The translations under genes were made by a program, and so were the position numbers. A stretch of 64,000 nt of DNA, taken from Nectonema munidae (taxonomy: Eukaryota; Nematomorpha; Nectonematoida; Nectonematidae). Of this stretch, positions 53,621 to 64,000 are shown piece after piece. Location of the stretch: the NCBI GenBank assembly GCA_030549495.1, contig JAUIRK010000819.1, forward strand, positions 300,501 to 364,500, in the 5' to 3' direction. Every line of letters begins with the position of its first letter. Position 1 is the first letter of the stretch. The notes under the pieces were generated by a model. The model saw nothing but the letters and a program-made list of their open reading frames with translations. It did no database searches and was not told the DNA's origin.

Positions 53621-56362
53621 TCCTTATTGCCAACCTTTTGTACTACATAGGTTTTGTTCAAAAAAATACACAATTTTTTTATCATCAAAGACACGTAAAA
53701 TTTCATTCACTTTACACCACCTAACTTCAATTTTTTCTTCTTCCTCCAGAATATCAATTTTCGGAAATAACTATTGTCTTCAATTCTTGAGGAGTATAGG
53801 TGAACCAATGAAATTTTAATTAGCCCACATCCACGTTAATTGATTCCTGGTGAATGAGAGGATGATTTGCATATTGCTTAAATTCGGTAATTAGATTTTT
53901 AACACTTACTCGTTTATTCCCTGATTTAGTGATATCCTTTTTATTCAAGTCAAAAATTATATTATGAATTTTAATTAAGCCATTACTGCACAATATGCGA
54001 AGATGAACACACATATATATATATACGTAAACAAATACTACTTACAAATACATATAAGACTTATTGGAATTCAGACGTATACACGCAGTCATAACTCACA
54101 GATGAATAGACCACAAGTCTGAGAAATCTTCAATATATGTAAATAGGATTTCATTGCTACGCAATTTTGCCTAAAGGCCCGATTAAAATCACACTCAAAA
54201 TGCATTCTAAGCACATTTTTAACGTATTAGGAAAAAAGATATGACTATAGTTAGTGATTGTCATTCAATGTAAAGGAATTAAGGTTCCAAAATCGCATGC
54301 CATCTTCCTTCTCCCATTATCATGAATTGAAAGAACATTTTGATCAAATGTAAAAATAGCCCACCAACTTCGGCCAGTTTGATAAGCTGTAGAATGTCTA
54401 TTCCAACATGAAAATTTTGTTAATAAATTAGAAAGTTTGCAAGTTGACTTTGATTAGTTGGTGAAATATAGTTAGACGCGGTGGCGATGTAGGAGGGGAT
54501 ATGGTGACCCGGTTCTCCCCTCCTAACTAAGCAAGTTCTACATCCCCCTGATAAAATAGCAAATATGCGCTCTTATGTGTTCACATTGAAACAAAACATT
54601 CCCCTCCCACCTCTTCAAACTTTTAACTGCCTTTTTCTTCAAGAACAGTAGTTATGTTAATGGCTAACACTGTTTAAAATAATCCAAATTCCTCATCATC
54701 TGTGCTCAGTAAAGCCTTTTTTGATTAGGGCATCAAATTTCGATTTATTTTTTTAATTAAAATTAAAAAATATTTTTTTTTATAAAATTATTATAGAAAA
54801 AATATTTTCTTTTTTAATAACTATTATAGGAAAACTGGAATGATATATAAAGAATTTTATTTTATTAATTAAATCACTTTTACTTATATCGATAGTTTAT
54901 GACTTAAAGTTAATATACAGTTTCTTAAAATATTTTCGAGGTTTTACTTTAAAAACATTTTATAATCTAAGGTATCATAATAATTTGCCATAAACTCTAA
55001 ACTATATGATTTAATTTAAAAAATAATATTAATAATTCCGAATTTTTTCAATATCCAAACGAATTTTGAATTTATTTTTTCATATTCCTACGCGTTGAGT
55101 GTAGTTAGCTTGTATGTAATATCTTAAATTGTATTATGCGTTTTTATTCTAACATTTGAGTGTCCTCTGTTGATTAACACTGTTTTGCTACTTGATATTT
55201 GATAGCATCGCAAAAATTCAAGATTTACGACAGAAAACGAATAGTAACGAATTGTCAAATCAAGATATATTTTCTCAAAATTTGCATTTACTCAAGCAAA
55301 AAATAATAACTCTTGATCCAGATTCAAATCGCTGTAGCATTTTCTAACAAGTATAAAAAAATATATAGAAATTCAAGATAAAAACAGGGCATAAATATAT
55401 AGAGATGTTCAGTGCCGATTCTGGACATCAAGAAGTGCGGGGGGGGGGGGGGGGGGGTGGGGGGGTATTCGTAGCCAGGTTTTTTTAGGCCGGGCAAAGT
55501 AGTTAAAGAGAACAGATTAAGCCCCTAAATTTCGCAAAAAAAAGTAGTTTCATTCCAATTTACAAATCTGACTGTGCTCTTTTCCAGCTTCAGAATGTCA
55601 AGAATTTTATTCTACTTTGAGAACTATATTTGACTTTAAAATAAAAATAGCGAAACATTGAACGAGAGAAAAATTAAAATTCAGTTCGCACGCGATAATA
55701 CCTATACAACAAGGTATTTGTGTAAAAAATCATTTATTGAAATCATCAACTGAAAAATATCAATGCAGGTATCAAATTCATTTAACAAAACTATCCAATC
55801 TACTCTCTCGACACGCGCTCTTTCAATGGACTGTAGCGCGATAGCACTAAATTTATGACTAGTCATAGAATTTCGCCTCGAAGTCAGAACATAAACAGGA
55901 AAAAACTTCTTTTTTCAAATTTATTTAAAATTAAAGATATCGTTTGGGTAAAATCAGTCATCAAAATTAGAAAAAAAATAAAATTTTGCAAAAAAGTTTT
56001 TTGAGGGATATTATTTTGCGGGCTGCAGCAGATATATAATTTAGCGGCAGATTGTGCATCTTGGACTACATGTATGTAGGTTATATATAATCAAATAAAA
56101 AGTTGAAACAAAGTATATTTCAATGTTCATTTTGACTCCTCAGATTTAAAGAGAAAGAAAGCAAAAAACTTTCAAATAAATATTGATAAAATACTTTTCA
56201 CCTTCCTTATTGTCTCCCATATGACGAAGCACATGCTCTACATATAGCGTTAATAATGACTATGAACATTTAATATATAACAAAAACTCAATTCATTAGC
56301 GTGGGCCTTTTTTTATGAAACATTTTATAAAATTGGAGTGTTGATTCTTAGATAGGAGAGTA
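53621..56362. other. no gene recognised
   Basis: AT-rich with one poly-G tract. A GC-richer segment at 54470-54560 (TGTAGGAGGGGATATGGTGA) has no identified function. Confidence 0.4.
55439..55465. repeat. poly-G tract
   Basis: Nineteen consecutive G, one T, then more G: a likely length-variable or assembly-sensitive site. Confidence 0.9.
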
Positions 56363-56638
56363 GTGAATTCTGGGAACGCTTATCTTCAACTAGAATGTGA
56401 ACAAAAAGTGGAAAGGGGGGGGGGTAATTTAGGAGCAAGCTGGCCTCCTTCAGAAACGCAATTGGAGATGTTTGAAGCTTCGTATCAATGCGAAAAAAAG
56501 TTGTTCGATGATATACAAACTAAAGTTAGAATGAATGAGATTTTCCAAAAATGCAGTGAATCTTTCGAAAGTCCATATGGTGTTTCTACATTGAAGGGAA
56601 TTCAAAATGAAATTTTTGCAACAAATTTTGTGAGATAG
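56363..56638 (+). CDS. hypothetical exon-like open frame
   Basis: An open frame without ATG at the front, ending TAG 56636-56638. It reads PSETQLEMFEASYQCEKKLF, DDIQTKVRMNEIFQKCSESF and ESPYGVSTLKGIQNEIFATN in its C-terminal two thirds. This is charged, balanced composition unlike most AT-rich spurious frames here. A GGGGGGGG stretch at about 56416 could disturb the frame. No known domain. It might be a fragment of a repetitive element or a host exon. Confidence 0.25.
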   Translation: MNSGNAYLQLECEQKVERGGGNLGASWPPSETQLEMFEASYQCEKKLFDDIQTKVRMNEIFQKCSESFESPYGVSTLKGIQNEIFATNFVR

Positions 56639-58960
56639 TTTTAAGCAACTGAATCTTATGCATGCTAGCTGATCACTAATGCTTTTTAGTTTGACTTTTC
56701 TGTGAAAACGGTGTAGGTAAAGGCTATTTTTTAGGGAAAATCCAAATGTTAACGATTTTTTAAGCAAAAGACTTTTGATTTCTCAATTTCTATAGAGAGA
56801 ACAATATTTGGTACAAAAATGATTTATTTACTGCATTGATAGAGAATTAATATTTGGACAAGTTTTTGCAAAAGGTCCAAATATTTAAAATTTGTAGAAA
56901 TTCATCACGATTCATTCATTCGTTTTAAAATTTTGATTTTATTTTTTTTCTCAATTTTCCAAATTATTGAAAACTCATGAAGAATTAATATTTTCAATCA
57001 ATAATTTTTAGCTTTTTTACACACTTTTTTTAAACATTTTATTACCTACATTTCCCAATTTGAATCATATTTTTTACATCGGCAATAAATATTTTTTGAA
57101 TTTAGATTATTATATTTAAGAAATTTTTCACTCATTCAATATAAAAGTTATTTTCCCATTTTGATCACATTTTTTTCATTTAAATAAACAATTTATTTAA
57201 TTAATATTAAATAAATATTACATATAAAAAAAATATAAAATATTTTTCTATTGAAAGTGCACCAACCTCGAACTTTTCAAAAAAAAAATTTTTATTTTAT
57301 ATTTAAATTTAAAAATTGCAAAAAATTAGCCACATTTTCTATTTTTTTCTAGATGTTATACATATAAAAGTTGAAAGTAAAAGACCTGGATAATAAGATA
57401 TTGTATTTAATAGATTTTTCAGATTTTTTTGTTAATTCAATAAAAGAACATTTTAAGAAATTGATTATATTTTTTCCATACAAAATAAATATTTTATTCG
57501 ATTCGGATTATCTTTTTCGCCAAATGTCTTCAAGCCAAAAATGCCAGACCACGCTAAGCCCATTGAAACAACTATATGGAAGTTTTTTAAAAAATGCATA
57601 TTTATAAAAAATATCATTTATGTTTTCATTAAATTGTGCATAACTATTCATATAAACCAATGACATTTTCATACACACTTTTTTTTATAGATTTTATTCC
57701 TAAGATAAAAAATCATAATCAGGGGTTAACAAAGTGCTTCTGGTGAACCCTTTATATTTGAGTTATCGCTAAGTAAAAATTATTTTTGAAAAAAACATTG
57801 TTTGTAACTTTTTCAAAAATTCAGCTCAAAAACATGAAAGTTTTGTAACATTTTAAAATAGTTTTTCCTATTTTTTTTTAATCATTAAAAAAATGAGGGT
57901 TAAAAATTATGCAAAAAAACCGCGGATAATTTGAAATTTGCATTTCCAACCAAGTAGTTAAGTAACCAGGATATTTGGCATGTACTAATTTGTGTTTAAA
58001 GTTTTCATCTAACCGAATTTTAATTAAAACTTGGGCTAATTTCTGTCAGTGAATCCTAGAGCTCAAAAGTATTGACCACCCTTGCTCCAAATGATTAACG
58101 GACAGGTGTTCGAATATGTACAATGTACATGAATAGCGTTAATCGAGGATACTTGTAAAAAAGGGCCTATAGTTACAGTGGTAGGGGGATTAGGGCCCAA
58201 GTCCCCCGCTCTGCCCTCTGGACATATTAGGTAGAGGGACATACTATATTTTGTCTCGTCCACATTTTTGAGAATGTGTAACGATTGATCACATTTCTTT
58301 TTTTACAGCTTGTTATGCTCAAGCTGAGAGATATTTTAGAGCTTTAAGAAAGCTCAGAAATATTGATTAACAGCTTCCATGACTTAATAGAGATTAAATG
58401 ATGTTATACTTTGTCATGTGGATAAGGATCTTCTAAAAACTTATTTGGAAAGTTTCAAATCAGAAATCTATACAAACATCTTTACTTAAATTTTTAAATA
58501 TTTTGATATAGCAAATATTTTTGTGTCTTCAAATCGTACATTTTTAAATCAAATAATAAATTTAAGTTTTCTTAATCATCAAATTAACAAGATTGAAAAA
58601 ATTCAACCTGAGTAACATTCTAAGTAAACATAATAAAAAAGAAAAAAATATACATTACATATATGCTCTTTTTCTAAAAAAATTTTCAAGAAGATTCCTT
58701 CCTGATTTTAATGTCAGAGAATTTAATAAAAGTTCTATTTGAAAAGAGGATTTTTTAGTTTATTACAAACATAACAAAACATAACATAACGTATTAATTA
58801 ACCTAGAAAGACCATATTTTTAATCAACATTCAACAACCAAGGGTGAATCAATCCATAAAAACTTTAGTAAACTTCTATAGTAAAAAAAGTATGCTTTAA
58901 ACTTTTGATAAAAAAAAATTATGTACAAATCACCAATTGAACCAATTGATTATTAAGAAA
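56639..58960. other. no gene recognised
   Basis: Very AT-rich to 58000. A GC-richer segment at 58060-58270 (GGGATTAGGGCCCAAGTCCC) is unassigned. Confidence 0.4.
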
Positions 58961-59169
58961 TAAATTTGAAACAAATCGTTTTAGAACAAGAACCACATAC
59001 AAATCATTCGCTCTTTTTACATTTTATTTTACTTTTGTTATGTTTGCAAAGTAAATACCGTTTTCTTTGGTTCGATACTTCTTATACTGGGATTAATATT
59101 TCACAAGATTTAATGTCTTTGGTATTTCTACACTCTTGTGTTAAAAGTAAAAATGAACTACTAAATTTT

Positions 59170-59520
59170 GTGATATTAGCTTCTTTGCACAAAATGAAAG
59201 ATTTCAAACCACACATATCCAAAATATTGAGAGAAAAAACTGTCATTTACCTCCTTTAAGCAGATTTTGTTGGCTAGTATTTGATCACCTGTATCTACAC
59301 CTCCTTTTAAATTACTGTAATTTATTACATTGGAGGGTTTTATTTTGGGGTGCTCTCTCAATGGTGCCTTTCTTTCCTCTTTTTTACCAGTATATGGGAA
59401 CCCATTCAACACATAACCATTTTTGAATCATTAAAAAGCCAAAATTTTAAACGATTTGCTGGAATATACATTGGGTAAACTACACTTGTAAGACAAAATT
59501 TCTTCATCTATACAGTAAAA
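59170..59520 (-). mobile_element. piggyBac remnant E
   Basis: On the minus strand KNGYVLNGFPYTGKKEERKA (G-Y-V-L-x-x-x-x-Y-T-G-K motif) is followed by REHPKIKPSNVINYSNLKGG VDTGDQILANK (the G-G-V-D-x-x-D-Q motif with both aspartates). The two motifs normally lie about 150 residues apart, so the middle of the transposase is deleted. Upstream in other frames, DEEILSYKCSLPNVYSSKSF may be related. No ends identified. Confidence 0.72.
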
Positions 59521-60097
59521 TTTTCACTTGTTACCCAGCATTTCATGAATTTTTCCCATAATTGGGGTCATGCATAAATAACGTCCCCCAAAATATTTAA
59601 GTTTTTGAACCAAGTCGTGATTTTTAAACTTTCTGCTCTATTTTTTAAAACAGAGCATCTAGAATCAGTTTACCCATTTCTCCTTCCTTTATGGAACATC
59701 ATATATATAGGATCCCTTTCCCTTATCAAGCAAAATTTATGCTCTTGGCCGAATATATACTTTTTTGAAATTTCTCTACCATAGACTTCATTCCAGAAGT
59801 TCCTTAGAGGTTCTTCTCTCCCTTTCAGAATTCTTCTTGCAAATCACAAACCAATAAAAACTATGCCTTCATGAAAAGATAAATCAAAATGTGAATCATT
59901 TCTTCTTCTCCTTTAGCTAATGTTTATTTGCTTGCAAATAAAAACCTATATGTAAAAAACATTTGTATCTTCACATTTGAAAAAATCAATATTCAATTGC
60001 AATAAACAACATTTCTATAAACAAAAGTAAAAGGGGTGAATTGATGCACTTTGTACTTTTAAGACAAAAAAGATAAAAAAAATTTAATGGAAAAAAG

Positions 60098-60190
60098 ATC
60101 TAGAACTCAGAAAAAAATAGAACTATATCGCAGAATACAGAATTCCCTATTGCTCGGGGGTTATTGTATATGAATAGGCACTTAGGATTA
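60098..60190 (+). repeat. dispersed repeat, copy 2
   Basis: Same family and orientation as 2946-3036. Shared words: GATCTAG, ACTCAGAAAAA, GAATTCCCTATTG, TGTATATGAATAGGCAC, AGGATTA. Confidence 0.65.
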
Positions 60191-60741
60191 GGGTTAAGAA
60201 AAATAGAAGGCAGTTAGCTGTACTTAAATGGTTAAGAATAAATAACAAAGCTTTTATAGGATCAAATTTCATCAAGCTTTTTTGAAGGTACTAATCGTGT
60301 GAGAGTTAATTACATCATCAGGCAAAGCATTCTCCTCATTAAAAACTCCATAGGTGAAGTAGGTTTGACGATAATAAATTATTGTGAAATCTTACCTAAC
60401 TTAGCAAGTGAAATTAATTATAAAAAAATTAATTTTTAAAAATATTTATAATTTTTGAAGGAATACACATAACTAAAATAATAATGGGAAAAAGATTAGC
60501 TTTAAACATTGAAACTTTTACAACGATATCCTACACAGAAAATGAGAAATTTTAATAAATGTTAAAAACGTTTTAAAGTAATAAATAATATGCCTTGTTC
60601 TACAAAAAAATTAACTTTTCACACAGAGAGATTCGTTTAAAATCGCTAAAAAATATCCTCATATGTCACTTTTTCAGAGTCTGATCAACGCCCACCCAAA
60701 CTAACTCGCCCCAATTACATTTTGCAAAAGGTATTGCAAAA

Positions 60742-60756
60742 GGGGGGGGGGGGGGG
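60742..60756. repeat. poly-G tract
   Basis: Fifteen consecutive G. Confidence 0.85.
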
Positions 60757-61261
60757 TTGGCTTTGGTACGCGTTGACTGTAAACCCACTTTTTCACTTCT
60801 TCTACATAATGATATGTCTGTCAGTGACTGAATTGGATCGACATTCTCCTCTTAAAATTTTTTGAGAAAAACAGAGTATAATTCAATCAAATTAACTCTC
60901 AAAAAGCAATACTCTACTAGATATAGGCATTCAATTTTAATGCTTTCATATACTGAATATTGAGAAAAAAGATTTAAGAAAAGAAATTTATATCATCGAT
61001 GGGGGAGGAGGTGAAATTTTCTTTCTTATGTGATTCGGAGCCAATAATTTCACTTTTAAAATTTAGCAAAAGAACAGATGGTCCTTAGATAGAAGTATCC
61101 TTATGGAGTCTTCTATACATTTACCCTACGAATAATTTTCTTTATCTCTTTTATATTACTGTAATTAATTGTTAAAAGAAAATTATTTTGAAATAAACGA
61201 GTCCTTATATTTCGAAAAGAAACTTCTCGTTGGCTTCCCGCTTGCAGCATTAACACTCTTA

Positions 61262-61501
61262 CAGTAAGATTCTGAAATTCCTGAAATTTTGAAGGAATTA
61301 GCGAAAGCACTGCTTCATTTAGGAATTTTAAGAATTCACATAAATCCCTAGGGATTTCATGTAATTACTGAAATTTTAATTTAGTCATTTCGTGAAATGC
61401 CTAGGAATTGCATGAAATCCCCAAGAAATTTAAGTGTTTCCTCAGTGAAAGAGTTATTTCACCAATTTCCCTGAAGTATCCCTGACTTCACAATCTTACT
61501 G
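61262..61501. mobile_element. mariner-type MITE with TA duplication
   Basis: TA on both sides (61260-61261, 61502-61503). The ends are inverted: CAGTAAGATTCTGAA on the left and, reversed from the right, CAGTAAGATTGTGAA. The interior is built from loosely repeated GAAAT(T)CC(T)-type words in both orientations (CCTGAAAT, CCTAGGGATTTCATG, GAAATGCCTAGGAATT), so the whole 240 bp could fold as a long hairpin. No coding sequence. Confidence 0.85.
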
Positions 61502-61503
61502 TA

Positions 61504-64000
61504 ACAAATACACTTTATATAGAAAATGAATATAAAAAATTATGATTATATTATTTAAAATGTCTTTAAAAATGATTCCAAAACATTTAATTTTTGGTTC
61601 ATAAAATAATTAGAAAAAAATCTCATACAACGTTTGACAATTTTCCAGGATCTATCGCCAAATTTAGATAAATTTTTTAAGTTTGCATATTATCATAATT
61701 TGATTTTTTTTAATTTTTTATACATCTAGGAAAGAGTTCGTTTTTTGTGTCAACTCGCCAATATAATTGCTAATTTTTAAAGAATCTAATTACATGGAAT
61801 AGTTTTTAAAAATAAAGTATAAAAATTATTAAAATTAAAAGACAAAATAAAAATAATAAAAATATACAACAAGTAAATACAAAATCGTTGACTTTCATAA
61901 AATCTACCTTGTTGAACGAACAAAATTGTATATATTTTTCATATCCTCGCATAAAATTTTAATTCACAAACCTTAATCACATATGAAGTAAAAAAATGAT
62001 CTTTTAGTGTGTGTATTCATGATATTTTCTCCAACATAAAATGATAATGGATATATCATTACATTTTTCACTTTAAATTAGTGTTTTTTAACCCTAAATA
62101 ATTTCTTTTTGGTCATCTCATTTTTCGTTCAATTTTCTCCCATTTTTCACTTTAAAGTATATATCTCCTTTTCATTCTATTTAAAATGGATTAATTTTGG
62201 ATCATCCTCTCTCAAAACCTTTTTATTTTCAACAAAATTCTGGATTTTATCTCATGGACTTTTTAAAAATTTTAAATGATCTTCTTGTGACTTTTTTAAG
62301 CAAAACTAACATACCCGATCCGTACACCCTTAAAAGTTATCACTTAAAAGGGAAAGAAAATTGAAAACGAATAAAAATATAAAAAAAAATTTTGAGAAAT
62401 TTTGCAATTTTGGGATAATGGAGAGTTGCCGAAAAGTAAAAAAGGAATATTGTTAAAGATTTAAACAATTTTAGAAGAATTTAGCAAAAAATAACTGAAC
62501 CCTTTGTATATATCACAATTTTATATGTTTGAAAAAGTCAATGATACAAGTGTGAGTGCATAAATGTATAAAAAATACGCATTACAAGAATATTTAAGCT
62601 TTAATTTCCCAAATGAAAACCGGACAACTAGCAGATGAACAACTGCCAAATTTAGAAAAAATTTGTTGGAAAATAAATAAATTTGTTAAAATCAATAAAA
62701 ATTTTTTGAAAGTAGATCCAACTTAAGAAAACAGCATTTTAAAATAAGAATACACTTAAAAAAAACTAAAAAATTTTTTTTTTAAATAAAAAGCAAACTA
62801 AAATAGTAAAGTAATAACAATATCCTAAATAAAAAAATAAAAAAAGTTTGAAAAAAAGGAAATAAATATTAAATAAATAAAGTTTAACCATGTAATGAAT
62901 GTAGTGCTAAACAAATAAAGTGCATGTTATTTTATGGGATAATGAAATCCTAATTTCGCTAAGAAATGCCTTCTTCAAAGGAAAAAATATATATGGGAGA
63001 ACACAACCGAAATTTGAGGGAACCAATATTACTCAACTTACGAATTTATATACATAATACTTTATATTCTTATTTTACCAGTTTTTTCTTTGTTTAGATT
63101 CAAAATCCTTTTTATTTCAAGAGTATTTTTCACAGAATAAAAAAATCAATTCCTAATATATAAACAATTTGTCAAACCGTACAGATAACGGAATGGTAAA
63201 TGGAATAAATATAACTTTACAAATGTCATAAGCTCACTAACTGTTCATGATTGTCGAAAATCTTATACGACCTAAATAGAGAAACTTTCAAATGTTTTAA
63301 TTTATACAAATAATATTAGGCTGACTAATATTGAGTGAACAGAAATATTAAATTTCACCAATTTTACTTGTTGTTCAAAGTTTGCATAATGTTGGATGAA
63401 AATAAGTAATAATTGGGCATCCTAGTCAAAATCCCGGAAAACTAAAATTCCCGCTACCAAAATGCTAGAAAACTAAGGTAACAGTGACTTAAATTTTCGG
63501 GGATATCAAGCATTCCGTGCAATCAGTAAAACTCAATTGATATCGTTTTTTTTGTCTAACCATATATGTTATATATTATTGTTACGCATTTTGCAGTTGT
63601 GTGTGGGGAAGTTGACCTAGAACCCTAAAAATGGGATTTAGAGAACTTGTCTGCCTCCAAAATGCGTAAACTCGGAAATTTCTTTACATTTTTTTTTTTT
63701 TACTTTTTTTTAATTTTTCAGAAAAGAAATTTTTAAAATTTCCGATTTGCTCTAATTTTTGTAAGTCAGGAAGGCCAAAATTTAAGAGTCAGACAGTTGT
63801 TTCGGCCAAAAACTTTGGCCATTGATGCCCTAATTGATGTGATCCTAAGCTCAGAAAGATGAAAAGTTTGTAAAGTTAGATAACACTAAAAATAACAATA
63901 AATATATTTCATTTCGAATGTGTTGTTGTACAGAGTACACACACACACACCACACACAAACACAGAGATCAAATATTTAACAATGTCATTATGATTATTT
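61504..64000. other. no gene recognised
   Basis: Very AT-rich. GGACAACTAGCAGATGAACA ACTGCC near 62621 and a CTAGAAAAC / GGAAAACTA-repeating stretch near 63440-63485 resemble the sub-repeat style of the MULE ends but lack partners. (AC)n at 63937-63957. Confidence 0.4.
63937..63957. repeat. (AC)n microsatellite
   Basis: AC units with one interruption (CACACACACCACACACA). Confidence 0.85.

Larger units (their letters stand above)
59521..61261. other. no gene recognised
   Basis: AT-rich; contains the second copy of a dispersed repeat (60098-60190) and a poly-G tract at 60742-60756. Confidence 0.45.

Overview
This is AT-rich (roughly 70%) animal nuclear DNA. There is no bacterial-style gene packing. 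Coding exons are small and separated by kilobases, with GT-AG introns, AATAAA signals and a very high load of class II transposons. The only host gene I can name is the 3' half of a mitochondrial malonyl-CoA:ACP transacylase (MCAT) of animal type. The mix of piggyBac, hAT, FLYWCH-type MULE, Merlin/ISXO2-like, Tigger and Helitron elements fits an arthropod, and a crustacean such as a copepod is my best guess. The species is inference, not something the sequence states.

Layout. 1-11.5 kb: the last three recognisable exons of MCAT on the + strand (1568-1688, 4204-4347, 11195-11443) with introns of 2.5 and 6.8 kb. The second intron holds a hAT element (4574-8460, perfect 8-bp duplication) that itself carries a MULE (5782-7178, perfect 9-bp duplication), then an unrecognised minus-strand coding remnant (8573-9315). 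11.9-15.7 kb: three transposase remnants on the minus strand (piggyBac A, piggyBac B with a 308-codon open frame, and an ISXO2/Merlin-like transposase). 18.7-18.9 kb: the last exon of a gene with a ubiquitin-like domain. 19.2-26 kb: a short tandem repeat, a piggyBac copy with both ends (19935-21926), a decayed Helitron with Rep and PIF1-like helicase parts, and a TTAA-flanked MITE. 26-37 kb: no firm gene, a truncated Tigger element, a fourth piggyBac remnant and a six-copy ~152-bp satellite. 37.6-51.8 kb: a hAT nested in a hAT, clustered TTAA MITEs, two more MULE-type elements with 9-bp duplications, and a complete-ended but internally shortened Merlin. 52-64 kb: sparse; one GC-richer candidate host exon block near 53.4 kb, an unassigned open frame near 56.4 kb, a fifth piggyBac remnant and a TA-flanked MITE.

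The most interesting structure is a group of MULE-type elements (5782-7178, 43943-44431, 49740-50440, plus an isolated terminus at 3827). Their inverted ends are not unique sequence: each is a short cap beginning GGT (one end GTT) followed by a tandem array of 11-16-bp units beginning GAC/GAT. The unit differs between elements but is shared by both ends of the same element. All three have 9-bp target duplications, and two still carry FLYWCH-domain remnants. Also notable are a family of ~130-140-bp TTAA MITEs with two subfamilies sharing a GCAGACGA-type core, two of them abutting and sharing one TTAA, and a shared TTAACGCCATCT terminus that recurs at six places and links several piggyBac remnants.
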